DNA of 64,000 nucleotides from Pseudomonas sp. Bout1 (GTDB lineage Bacteria; Pseudomonadota; Gammaproteobacteria; Pseudomonadales; Pseudomonadaceae): NCBI RefSeq assembly GCF_034314165.1, contig NZ_JAVIWK010000001.1, positions 2,185,001 to 2,249,000 of the forward strand, read 5' to 3'. Shown piece by piece: positions 1 to 8,400 of this stretch (position 1 is its first letter; each line of letters starts with the position of its first letter). The notes under the pieces were generated by a model. It saw only the letters and a program-made list of their open reading frames with translations, ran no database searches and was not told where the DNA came from. The position numbers and the translations under genes were made by a program.

Positions 1-1284
1 GATCCAGGTGCCAATCAAGTCCCGTTCCTGCTGCGTCATCTGGGTGATATTGCCCAGCGGCATGATCTGGCTGGCCACGGCCTGCGCCTGAATGCGCGGG
101 GCCATTTGCTGGATCTGCTGCGGCGTATCAAACATCACCCCGGCCGGCGCGGCGCTGAACAGCGGGCTGGTCGGCTTGGCCGAATGGCACACCGCACAGC
201 GCTCCTGAATCACTCCGTGAACCTTGTCAAAATCCACCGAGGCCTGAGCCGGTGCTGCCTCGGCTGGAGCCGGTGCAGGTGCCGCTGGCGCTGGCGCAGC
301 CGGCTTGAGCCCGCCACCCAACGCCGTTTCTGGCAGCGGCTGGTACTCGATGGCCGCCGGAGCCTTGGCTACATCCGGTGCAGTCGCCACCGGTTTCGGG
401 CCGGTCACGTAAGCCAGGCAAATCATCGCCAGCGCGCCAACAGGCAAGGTCCAGGCATATTTCTGGCTGTTGTGGCGGGTGTTGAAGTAGTGGCGTACCA
501 ACACGGCTGCCACCGCGATACCGGCCAGGATCAGCCAGTTGTATTGGCTGCCGTAGGTGCTCGGGAAGTGGTTGCTGATCATGATGAACAGCACCGGCAA
601 GGTGAAATAGTTGTTGTGACGCGAACGCAGCAAACCCTTGGCCGGCAATGCCGGGTCGGGCGTGCGGTTTTCCGCGATAGCCGCCACCAGCGCGCGCTGG
701 GCGGGCATGATGATGCGGAACACGTTACCCACCATGATGGTGCCAATCACGGCGCCCACATGCAGGTAGGCACCACGGCCACTGAACACTTTGCTGAAAC
801 CGTATGCCGCGCCAATCAACAGCACGAACAGGATAAAGCCGAGCAGGGCAGGGCGTTTGCCCAGGGCCGAGTCGCAGAGAAAGGAATAGATGAACCAGCC
901 GGCCAGCAGCGAACCGAGGCCCAGCAATACACCTTCCGGACCGCTGAGGCTGCTGCCCGGGGCCAGCAGGTACAAGGTCGGGTTGGCGTAGAACACCACG
1001 CACAGCAGCGCGACGCCCGACATCCAGGTGAAATAGGCTTCCCATTTGAACCAGTGCAGGTTGTCCGGCATGGTCGGCGGGGCCAGTTTGTATTTTTCCA
1101 GGTGGTAGATACCGCCACCGTGGATCGCCCACAAGTCACCGGCGAGGCCGTCCTTGGGGTTGACGCGGTTGAGGTTGTTTTCCAGCCAGACGAAGTAGAA
1201 CGAAGCGCCGATCCAGGCGACGCCGGTAATCATGTGAACCCAGCGTACGCTAAGGTTCAGCCATTCCATCAAATGTGCTTCCAC
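1..1284 (-). CDS. puuD: urate hydroxylase PuuD (membrane urate oxidase with cytochrome c domain), 3' end outside window
   Basis: Oxidises urate to 5-hydroxyisourate, the first step of the pathway encoded next to it. Reading the minus strand gives a protein starting VEAHLMEWLNLSVRWVHMI with about eight hydrophobic segments over the first ~270 residues, an Ala/Pro-rich linker, and a C-terminal haem c motif CAVCH at about residues 361-365 (plus-strand bases about 189-203). This layout is that of the PuuD family. GTG at 1284 is chosen because GAGAGG precedes it at good spacing and the family starts MEAHL; an in-frame ATG at 1269 is the alternative. The stop codon lies beyond base 1. It is the last gene of the puuE-uraD-alc-allA-puuD run. 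Confidence 0.9.
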   Translation of the reverse strand, partial: MEAHLMEWLNLSVRWVHMITGVAWIGASFYFVWLENNLNRVNPKDGLAGDLWAIHGGGIYHLEKYKLAPPTMPDNLHWFKWEAYFTWMSGVALLCVVFYANPTLYLLAPGSSLSGPEGVLLGLGSLLAGWFIYSFLCDSALGKRPALLGFILFVLLIGAAYGFSKVFSGRGAYLHVGAVIGTIMVGNVFRIIMPAQRALVAAIAENRTPDPALPAKGLLRSRHNNYFTLPVLFIMISNHFPSTYGSQYNWLILAGIAVAAVLVRHYFNTRHNSQKYAWTLPVGALAMICLAYVTGPKPVATAPDVAKAPAAIEYQPLPETALGGGLKPAAPAPAAPAPAPAEAAPAQASVDFDKVHGVIQERCAVCHSAKPTSPLFSAAPAGVMFDTPQQIQQMAPRIQAQAVASQIMPLGNITQMTQQERDLIGTWI

Positions 1285-1334
1285 AGTCTTTACCTCTCGC
1301 CTGCCACTCTGTTGTCGAGTGATCAGACCTTCTC

Positions 1335-1838
1335 TTATTGGTGGGGGGCGAGGATCAACCGCTCATCCTCTTTAAAAAAATGCTCATCGCAGTTATTGCC
1401 TGTGCCACTGCGATCAACCACCAGGAAGTCATCCCGCTTTTCGATCGTCAGCACCGGGTGGTGCCAAACGCCGCGATGGTAATTAATGCCCTGCCTGCCG
1501 TTGGTAACGAAGGCGCGGACCAAGCCCGATACAGGTTCATCGCCAAGTGGCGCGACCACGATCAGAAAGGGGTTGCCGAGCAGCGGGATGAAAGCCTGAC
1601 TGCCCAGCGGGTGTCGTTCCAGCATGCACACGGTCAGCGGCATGTCCTGCGCGTCGGCGCGGAAGATGCTGATGATCGCGTTATCTTCTGGCGTGGCGGT
1701 TTGCACCGTCGCCAGTTTATGAAAGCGCATGGTCGAGCCGTTGTTGATCATGAAGTGATCGCTGCCATCGGTTTCGATAACGTCTCCGAAAGGGGCGAAG
1801 GCTTCTTTGGTCAGGGGTTCGATCATCAGTGTGCGCAT
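1335..1838 (-). CDS. allA: ureidoglycolate lyase
   Basis: Splits ureidoglycolate into glyoxylate and urea, the last step of allantoin breakdown after allantoicase. The 167-residue protein has the AllA family length and hallmark segments: an N-terminal LTKEAFAPFGDVIE, then HPLGSQAFIPL, and a C-terminal YHRGVWHHPVL that belongs to the cupin-like active site. It lies 50 bases upstream of puuD on the same strand and is separated from alc by a REP pair. A purine-rich AAGAAGA serves as ribosome-binding site. The product is soluble and cytoplasmic. Confidence 0.93.
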   Translation of the reverse strand: MRTLMIEPLTKEAFAPFGDVIETDGSDHFMINNGSTMRFHKLATVQTATPEDNAIISIFRADAQDMPLTVCMLERHPLGSQAFIPLLGNPFLIVVAPLGDEPVSGLVRAFVTNGRQGINYHRGVWHHPVLTIEKRDDFLVVDRSGTGNNCDEHFFKEDERLILAPHQ

Positions 1839-1874
1839 GGCTGTCTTCTTAATCTTTTGAATGATGTGATTTCT

Positions 1875-1944
1875 GTGTAGGAGTCCGGCTTGCCGGCGAT
1901 GGCGTCCGTGAGACCGACATCGCCGGCAAGCCGGGCTCCTACAG
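1875..1944. repeat. REP pair (REPIN-like inverted repeat) inside the purine operon
   Basis: Two inverted copies of TGTAGGAG(C/T)CCGGCTTGCCGGCGAT flank a ~20-base spacer. It fills the alc-allA gap, so it would be transcribed and can fold into a long hairpin between two cistrons. Confidence 0.9.
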
Positions 1945-1959
1945 ATTTCGGTTCAGCGC

Positions 1960-2955
1960 TTACTTGGCAACCTTGCCCAAAACCCGCAGGCGGCTCACAC
2001 CACCATCCGGGAACACATTCAGGCGAATGTGGGTAATCGGGCCCAGCGCCTTGATCTGCTCGGCAAACGTGTGTTCAGCGTGCATTTCCAGCTTCTGCGC
2101 CGGCAGCAGTTCGCGCCAGAACAGCGATTGGGTTTCGATCTGGCTGTCGGTGCCGCCCTTCACGAAAGCGCCCTGGATCGAGCACGTGTCGGGGTAGTTG
2201 CCCTTGAAGTGCAGGGTGTCGACCACGATTTTCTCGATCTCGCCCGGGTGGCCCAGTGCGACGATCACCCAGTCATTGCCCGGCGTACGACGACGTGCGG
2301 TTTCCCAGCCATCGCCCATGTTGATGCCACGGCCCGGGTTGAGGATGTTGCTCATGCGCCCGAAGTGTTCATCGGAGCAGGCCAGTGCACGGCCACCGTT
2401 CAGCGCTGCAGCCAGGTCAACCTGTTCGTTGTCGCCCACCGCCGACCAGTCGCGGAACGGAATGCCGTACACACGCAGGCGGGCCACGCCACCGTCCGGG
2501 TAGATGTTAAAGCGCAGGTGGCTGAACGCCTGGTCGTTGTTGATCTCGTGGAAGTGATGGCTGTTGCCTTGCAGCTCCACCGCCGACAGCACTTCAACCC
2601 ACTGTGTGTTGTCATCCGGCTCGCCGCTTGCGAGGAAGCAGGCTTCCAGGGACGCCGATGGCGGGAAGTTGCCGGTGAAGAATGAAGTGTCGATGTCCAC
2701 GCCTTTGATCGAACCCGGCACGCCCAGGCGGATCACCGCGCTGTCATAGCCTTCGAAGCGCTTGCGGCGTGACTCCCAGCCGTCCATCCACTTGCCGTTG
2801 TCATCGAAAACGCCCTCCTTCCACACGGCCGGGGTCGGCTGGAACAGGCGGTTGGCGTCAGCGAACCAGTCATCGGTCACCGAGATGATCTTGGTGCCCA
2901 GACGCGCGTCGGCCAGGTTGACGAACTTCTCGAAAGGTACGGCGTAAGCTTTCAT
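1960..2955 (-). CDS. alc: allantoicase
   Basis: Hydrolyses allantoate to ureidoglycolate and urea. The 331-residue protein shows the internal duplication of the family: two ~150-residue jelly-roll modules, each containing a W-E-(S/T)-(R)-R-(R/K) stretch ([12 protein letters not shown] near residue 58 and [15 protein letters not shown] near residue 217) and each ending in a related [16 protein letters not shown] / [16 protein letters not shown] segment. Length and repeats match bacterial Alc. It sits between uraD and allA in the same orientation. The ATG at 2955 follows a weak purine-rich AAGAAGA. Confidence 0.95.
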   Translation of the reverse strand: MKAYAVPFEKFVNLADARLGTKIISVTDDWFADANRLFQPTPAVWKEGVFDDNGKWMDGWESRRKRFEGYDSAVIRLGVPGSIKGVDIDTSFFTGNFPPSASLEACFLASGEPDDNTQWVEVLSAVELQGNSHHFHEINNDQAFSHLRFNIYPDGGVARLRVYGIPFRDWSAVGDNEQVDLAAALNGGRALACSDEHFGRMSNILNPGRGINMGDGWETARRRTPGNDWVIVALGHPGEIEKIVVDTLHFKGNYPDTCSIQGAFVKGGTDSQIETQSLFWRELLPAQKLEMHAEHTFAEQIKALGPITHIRLNVFPDGGVSRLRVLGKVAK

Positions 2956-3035
2956 TCTTCTTGTCTGCCTTAAAGTAAGTGGCTTGGGATGCTCGCCAGG
3001 CCCTGGGCGTTCATGAACCGCTCGGGCCAGGTCTG

Positions 3036-3551
3036 CTAAAGGGTCAGTAATCGGAACAACGCGATTTTATTGATCTCGGCCAACGCGCATTTGAACTCGG
3101 CTTCCACCGAGTTGTGAATACGCGTTTCAAACGCGGCCAGGATCTGGTGCCGGTTGCTGCCTTTTACCGCCATGATGAAGGGAAACTTGAACTTGGCCTT
3201 GTAGGCGTCGTTCAGCTCGGTGAAGCGCGAAAACTCGTCGCTCGAGCATTGGTGAATACCGGCGCCAGCCTGTTCATGGGTACTGGCTTCGGTAAGTTGG
3301 CCCTGGACGGCTGCTTTGCCCGCCAGGTCCGGGTGAGCGTTGATCAGGGCCAACTGGCTTGCGTGATCAGCGCTCAACAGGATGTCGCTCATGCGCTGGT
3401 GCAGGGTTTCGATCTGGTCGATCGAGGCGTCCTGGCCCAGGTCGAAGGCCTTTTCGGCCACCCATGGCGAATGTTCGTAGATATCGGCGAAGGCGTTGAT
3501 GAATTCATCGCGGCTCAGGGTCGACGGTTTCAAGGTCTGGAAGGCAGTCAT
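3036..3551 (-). CDS. uraD: OHCU decarboxylase (2-oxo-4-hydroxy-4-carboxy-5-ureidoimidazoline decarboxylase)
   Basis: Third step of urate oxidation; it decarboxylates OHCU to S-allantoin. The 171-residue helical protein carries the family's marks: [25 protein letters not shown] at the N-terminus, then [12 protein letters not shown] with the catalytic His near residue 71, and a later [18 protein letters not shown] stretch. Its ATG overlaps the puuE stop by four bases (ATGA), indicating translational coupling. The C-terminal few residues are atypical but no frameshift is evident. Confidence 0.94.
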   Translation of the reverse strand: MTAFQTLKPSTLSRDEFINAFADIYEHSPWVAEKAFDLGQDASIDQIETLHQRMSDILLSADHASQLALINAHPDLAGKAAVQGQLTEASTHEQAGAGIHQCSSDEFSRFTELNDAYKAKFKFPFIMAVKGSNRHQILAAFETRIHNSVEAEFKCALAEINKIALFRLLTL

Positions 3552-4474
3552 TTGGCGGCTCCCTGGAAAGGGTGTACGTCATGCCAGTGACGGGCGATGT
3601 CCACGCGGCGGGTGAACCACACCTGTTCGTGGCCTTTTGCGTATTCGATAAACCGCTTGAGGGCGGCCAGGCGCGCCGGGCGGCCGATCAGGCGGCAGTG
3701 CAAGCCGATGGAGAGCATCTTCGGCGCCTCGGCACCTTCGGCATACAGCACGTCGAACGCGTCTTTGAGGTATTCGAAAAAGTCGTCGCCCTTGTTGAAA
3801 CCCTGGACCTGGGTGAAGCGCATGTCGTTGGTGTCCAGGGTGTAGGGGATCACCAGGTGCGGCTTGCCGGTCGGGTTGTTGGGTTCCCAGTAGGGCAGGT
3901 CGTCGTCGTAGGTGTCGCAGTCGTAGAGGAAGCCACCTTCCTCCATCACCAGCCGCCGGGTGTTGGGGCCGGTGCGGCCGGTGTACCAGCCCAGCGGGCG
4001 TTCGCCGGTGAGTTCGGTGAGGATGCGGATCGCTTCGAGCATGTGCTCGCGCTCCTGGGCCTCGTCCATGTATTGGTAGTCGATCCAGCGGTAGCCGTGG
4101 CTGCAGATCTCATGCCCGGCGGCGACCATTGCGCGGATCACGTCCGGATGGCGCTGGGCGGCCATGGCCACGGCGAAGATGGTCAGTGGAATATCGAATT
4201 CCTTGAACAGCTTGAGGATGCGCCACACGCCGGCACGGCTGCCGTATTCATACAGCGACTCCATACTCATGTTGCGCTCGCCTTGCAGCGGTTGCGCCGA
4301 GACCATTTCCGAAAGGAAGGCTTCCGACTCTTTGTCGCCGTGCAGGATGTTGCGCTCGCCACCTTCTTCGTAGTTGAGTACGAACGACAGGGCAATGCGT
4401 GCCTTGCCCGGCCAGTGTGGGTGAGGAGGGTTACTGCCGTAACCGATCAGGTCGCGTGGGTAGTCAGCGCTCAC
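3548..4474 (-). CDS. puuE: allantoinase PuuE (polysaccharide-deacetylase fold)
   Basis: Opens the allantoin ring to give allantoate. PuuE is a cofactor-independent allantoinase unrelated to the amidohydrolase type. The 308-residue protein starts MSADYPRDLIGYGSNPPHPHWPGKARIALSFVLNYEEGGE, the classic PuuE N-terminus, and has the NodB-like core including HEICSHGYRWIDY near residue 125 and GWYTGRTGPNTRRL near 162. It is the first gene of the minus-strand operon. The palindrome TTGTATACAA lies 86 bases upstream of its ATG. Confidence 0.95.
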   Translation of the reverse strand: MSADYPRDLIGYGSNPPHPHWPGKARIALSFVLNYEEGGERNILHGDKESEAFLSEMVSAQPLQGERNMSMESLYEYGSRAGVWRILKLFKEFDIPLTIFAVAMAAQRHPDVIRAMVAAGHEICSHGYRWIDYQYMDEAQEREHMLEAIRILTELTGERPLGWYTGRTGPNTRRLVMEEGGFLYDCDTYDDDLPYWEPNNPTGKPHLVIPYTLDTNDMRFTQVQGFNKGDDFFEYLKDAFDVLYAEGAEAPKMLSIGLHCRLIGRPARLAALKRFIEYAKGHEQVWFTRRVDIARHWHDVHPFQGAAK

Positions 4475-4558
4475 TGCAGTCTTCCTTCTTGTTCGTGGTA
4501 GCGGTGTGTGTGGCGGCCAGGCAGTGAAAAGACTGGGGTGGCGTCACAGCGATGACTG

Positions 4559-4570
4559 ATTGTATACAAC
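4559..4570. promoter_or_regulatory. TTGTATACAA palindrome upstream of puuE (candidate operator)
   Basis: ATTGTATACAAC is a perfect 10-base palindrome plus one flanking base each side. The same palindrome occurs upstream of the purine permease (12797-12808), with a near copy upstream of uraH (4825-4836). This form resembles operators of FadR/GntR-type regulators; the cognate regulator is not in the window. Confidence 0.6.
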
Positions 4571-4684
4571 TTAGTACGCACTTTGTAAGCCTGTATTTCT
4601 GCATTTTTTCCGCAGGCCCTTCGTAGAATAGCACTGCAAGAAACCTGCCTGACTGGTCAGCTAAATTTAGAAAAACCTCATTCA

Positions 4685-4796
4685 CTGTAGGAGCGAGCTT
4701 GCTCGCGAAAAACCTGAGAACGCCTCGGTAACCCTGAAGCGCTGCGTTATCGTTGACGATCTTCGCGAGCAAGCTCTCTCCTGCAGAATCAATGTC
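4685..4796. repeat. REP pair in the puuE-uraH divergent region
   Basis: CTGTAGGAGCGAGCTTGCTCGCGAA and its imperfect inverse (TTCGCGAGCAAGCTCTCTCCTGCAG) enclose about 60 bases. Together with the two operator-like palindromes it accounts for most of the 460-base gap 4475-4935. The short open frame over this region is made of REP sequence. Confidence 0.85.
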
Positions 4797-4824
4797 AGCA
4801 ACGGAATGCGGGTTTGTTGAATTT

Positions 4825-4836
4825 ATTGTGTACAAT
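4825..4836. promoter_or_regulatory. ATTGTGTACAAT palindrome upstream of uraH (candidate operator)
   Basis: The arms ATTGT/ACAAT are perfect inverted repeats around a GT centre. It differs from the puuE-side site at a single central base. It lies 100 bases upstream of the uraH ATG. Confidence 0.55.
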
Positions 4837-4935
4837 TTTTTTGAAAAGTGTCTTAATCAGCCATCGCCGGCTTTTTCAGTGACCTGAAAAGGTGCGGTCT
4901 TTCACTTTACTGACTTCGGGAGGCGCGCAGACGCT

Positions 4936-5289
4936 ATGGGACGTTTGACCACACACGTATTGGACGCCGCACATGGCTGCCCCGGCAGCGCGATCAAGGT
5001 TGAGTTGTACCGTGTCGAGGGCGCACAGCTTGAGCTGGTCGCCAGCACCCTGACCAACAACGACGGCCGCTGCGATGCACCCCTGCTGCAAGGCGATGAC
5101 TACCGCAGCGGTGTCTATCAGTTGCAGTTCAGCGCCGGCGATTACTACCGCGCCCGCGGTGTGCAACTGCCTGAACCGGCGTTTCTCGATGTGGTAGTGC
5201 TGCGCTTTGGCATCAGCGCCGAGCAGGATCACTACCACGTACCTTTGCTGATTTCGCCTTACAGCTATTCCACCTATCGCGGTAGCTGA
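4936..5289 (+). CDS. uraH: 5-hydroxyisourate hydrolase (transthyretin-like)
   Basis: Hydrolyses 5-hydroxyisourate, made by PuuD, to OHCU, the UraD substrate. The 117-residue protein has the full HIU hydrolase signature: an N-terminal TTHVLDAAHGCPG containing the catalytic His, a central Arg-containing strand, and the diagnostic C-terminal YRGS that separates HIU hydrolases from vertebrate transthyretin. No signal peptide is seen, so it is cytoplasmic. It is divergent from puuE and is followed by an intrinsic terminator. Confidence 0.96.
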   Translation: MGRLTTHVLDAAHGCPGSAIKVELYRVEGAQLELVASTLTNNDGRCDAPLLQGDDYRSGVYQLQFSAGDYYRARGVQLPEPAFLDVVVLRFGISAEQDHYHVPLLISPYSYSTYRGS

Positions 5290-5334
5290 GTCGTCACCAC
5301 GCTTCACACCCCCAAAGCTCTTCGTTGGTTTTTC

Positions 5335-5360
5335 GCCCGCTCACACTGCGGGCTTTTTTT
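5335..5360 (+). terminator. intrinsic terminator after uraH
   Basis: GCCCGC, a 7-base loop and GCGGGC are followed by seven T residues. It separates uraH from the toxin-like gene. Confidence 0.85.
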
Positions 5361-5448
5361 CGCCTGCTATTCGGGTTTTATCTATATAACGCCCGCCGGA
5401 TGAACGTGCTGCCTACCCTCGCAGTTTTTATCCGGAGCCGTTGGCAAC

Positions 5449-8400
5449 ATGACCACAGAACCCGACCCACCCGAGCAGGCGGACGCAGGTCTGGCGCTGT
5501 CTGCCTGGGGCACCAGCGGCGACAGCCAGGAGCGCATCCGCCGCAACCTGACGCGCCGGCTTAATGCTGCCTCGTCGCCCAGTCGCTTTATCAACGACCT
5601 GCACGCTGCCAATGTGCGCTGCACCGAGTTGGCTCGGCAGTTGCGCCGCATGATGCAACACGCGCCGCGAATCCAGCGCCTGGTCCGTGGTGCCCTGCAT
5701 GAGCATTTCAGCCTGGACCCCGACACCCTGCTGTTCACCGTCGCAGCGTTGCCCGGTCAGGCCGGCCGGGTGGACAGCCTCACAGAGCGCGCCATGGCCC
5801 TGCTACATGTGCGAGTGTTTCCCCTCAACATCAACCAATTCACCCGCATGAGCGTACAGGGCGAGCCTGCCGGTAACCTGCGGTTGACCCCACGGGAAAT
5901 CCTGAACCGGGTCAACGCGCTGGACCTTCCCGCGCGCATCAGCGTGGCAAGGTCGGAGTATTGGCAGGGCCTGTCCCCTGGCAGCGCGTTGTCGCGCACC
6001 GAACACTGGGCGCACCTGCAGCGCAGTTTTTTCGTCGATAAGGCCTTGTTGGCCCATGCCCTGTGCCAGTTGTCGGACCACGGCCTGGCCATGGTCATGG
6101 GGCTGGTCGATGCTCCTTCACCGCAGGCGCGGCGGCTTGCGGGCGGCGCCTGGGAGCGTTTGCATGCCAGCGATCTGCGCTGGGGCGCAGTGCCGCTGGG
6201 TGGCGCGCTGCACCTGTGCCGTCGGGACGCGGGGTGGGACCTTCGGCAAGTGGTGTACCTGCCGGGCTCGGCCCAGGGGTTTTATGAGTTTGCCAGTTGG
6301 GTGGCCATGCAGCGCGACCTGCCGGCGGTGATCCACAGCGTTGGGCGCGCGAGCCTGCCGCTGAACCGCGAGCACGAATGGGCGCCCCAGCCTTTCAGTG
6401 TGAGCCGCGGGGCTGAAGTGCTCGTCAATGCCCTGCGGCACAGCGCATTGGCCCAGGTGCAGGTCCAGGGGGACAACGAATGGGCCTGCCTGGATTCGCG
6501 AGGCATGAGCCGGGCTCCCGGGCTGAATTTACAGCAGCGCCTGCATCAGGTAGAGCGCGCACGCCGCCCGGCCAGCGGTACGCCTCTGCTGACCCAGGCA
6601 ATCGAGCAATTGCTGGTGTGGGACCACCGCCGCCGTGCCAGGGAGGTGACCTGTGCCTTGCTTCATCCCCGCATGGCCGCGCGCGCCCGCGAGTCCCTGG
6701 TACAACGGCATGAACAGGGCGTGTTGGCGCTGCTGGATGCCAGGGACTTGCTCAGGGATTGCCCGCCGTATGAAGCCTGCATCGCCTTGCAAACCCGGTG
6801 GCAGCAGCAAGCATCGGCGGTGCATACCCTGCTGCAAGACCAGGAGGCCCAGCTTGCCCAGCGTGACTTCTGGCTGCAGACGCCCGCGGGCAGCACGCGC
6901 AGCCGGGCGGCGCAATTGTTGGGCGGGCAACGCAACGCGATGCTCCACGAGGCTAACTTGCAGCGACAGTTGGGGCTGATCAGCGAGGCCAACCTGATGG
7001 CGCTGGAAGAGGCGCTGAACAAGGGGGATGCGCCGCGTAGCTGCCGTGTGTTGAGCCTGTCTTTTGGGGTGTCGGGGCAGCCGCTTTGCACGTTGCACGG
7101 GGTGTTTGCCGTTACCACGCCACGCGGCCTGAGCCAGCCGGCGCTGCCAGAGCCGGTGCTGTTCCAGGTGCCGGGCAAGGAGGGCGGCTTGCAGGCATGG
7201 GCGTCTCTGGACGAGCTCTCTGCCAGCGTCGATGCCAGCCTCAAAAGCCCCGATGGCTCGGCATTGTGGCGTTGCGTCAGCCGTGAACAGCGGCAATCGG
7301 CTCAGACGCTGGTGCTAGGGCTGGGCATTGATGCACCGTTGCTGGTGTACTTTCAGGTGATTGAGGGCAACCTCTTGTCCGATCGTTTTCAGGCATACAT
7401 CCGGCGTGCCCAGCAGGAGCAGCGCTGGGTGGACGCCGGCGGGCGGCCGTTCAGCGAAGTCAGCGACACCGGGTTGGCGCGTGCCTTGTTGTCCCAGGAA
7501 CTGGCGCACCAGTTGCAAGTGCCGGACAGTGCTGCCCGCGCCTTGGCATTCGCCAACATCGGCGTGCTGAAGCTGGCGGCGGCCCACGCGAAAACCCTGC
7601 CGGCGTGGCTGGCTGGCGCTGACCCGGCGTTGCGCAAGCGTTATCAGCGCCAATGGCTTCAGCAACTCGACAGCAGCGCGGTGCTTGAGCAACAGCTGGC
7701 GTTGGCGCTGCCTAGCCTGGAAGCCTTTGCGCGCACCACCTTGATCGACCGGCTGCGCAAGGACGGCCTTCAACCGCTGCTGGATATCGACCACCCTTTC
7801 CTCGACATGCCCGACGATGTCAGCACCCATTGGGAGTCTCATCCTCACAGGCCGGCCGCAGATTCCGGGGTGCGGGTGGTGGTGAGCCCGCAACGCAACA
7901 CCTACAGCCTGTTGCAACTGGCATTGCACAACCTGGACGCGGAGGCGCCCTGGACCGAACTGCGCCTGCACTACAGCCGCTACCTGAGTGAACACTGGGC
8001 CAGGCACTTGCCGGCCAAGGCGTTGATCGCGTTGATTTCCAGCCTGGATGTGGCAGGGCAATACGAGCAATTGGTCAACCGGGCTTTTTACCCCTTGAAA
8101 GACCAGACGCCTGCCTTGCCTCCTGCGCTGGTCGAACGGCCCTTTTACCAACAGGCACGCCTGGCCTTGTTCAGTGCCACTCAACAGGGCCTGAGTGCGG
8201 CGGCCCAGAGCCTGTTCGCCACCGCGCTGGCCGCCCGCGCGCCGCAGGACTTGCATCGGGACGGGCATGCGCTGCAACTGTGTTGCGTGCACCTGGCGGC
8301 CCTGACCCTGAAACAGCCTCGGCATGTGACAGGCATGCTGCTGCTCCACGACCCGTTCTCAAGCATGACGCTGCTCTACTGGCCCCGGATCGAGGGCCAT

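Noticed and set aside
106-1482. 458-residue open frame on the plus strand
   Set aside because: It is antisense to puuD and to the end of allA; the amino-acid composition (Arg/His/Gln-rich) is that of the reverse of GC-rich coding DNA.
4464-4835. 123-residue open frame upstream of puuE on the minus strand
   Set aside because: It is mostly REP sequence and promoter region, with no ribosome-binding site or recognisable protein.
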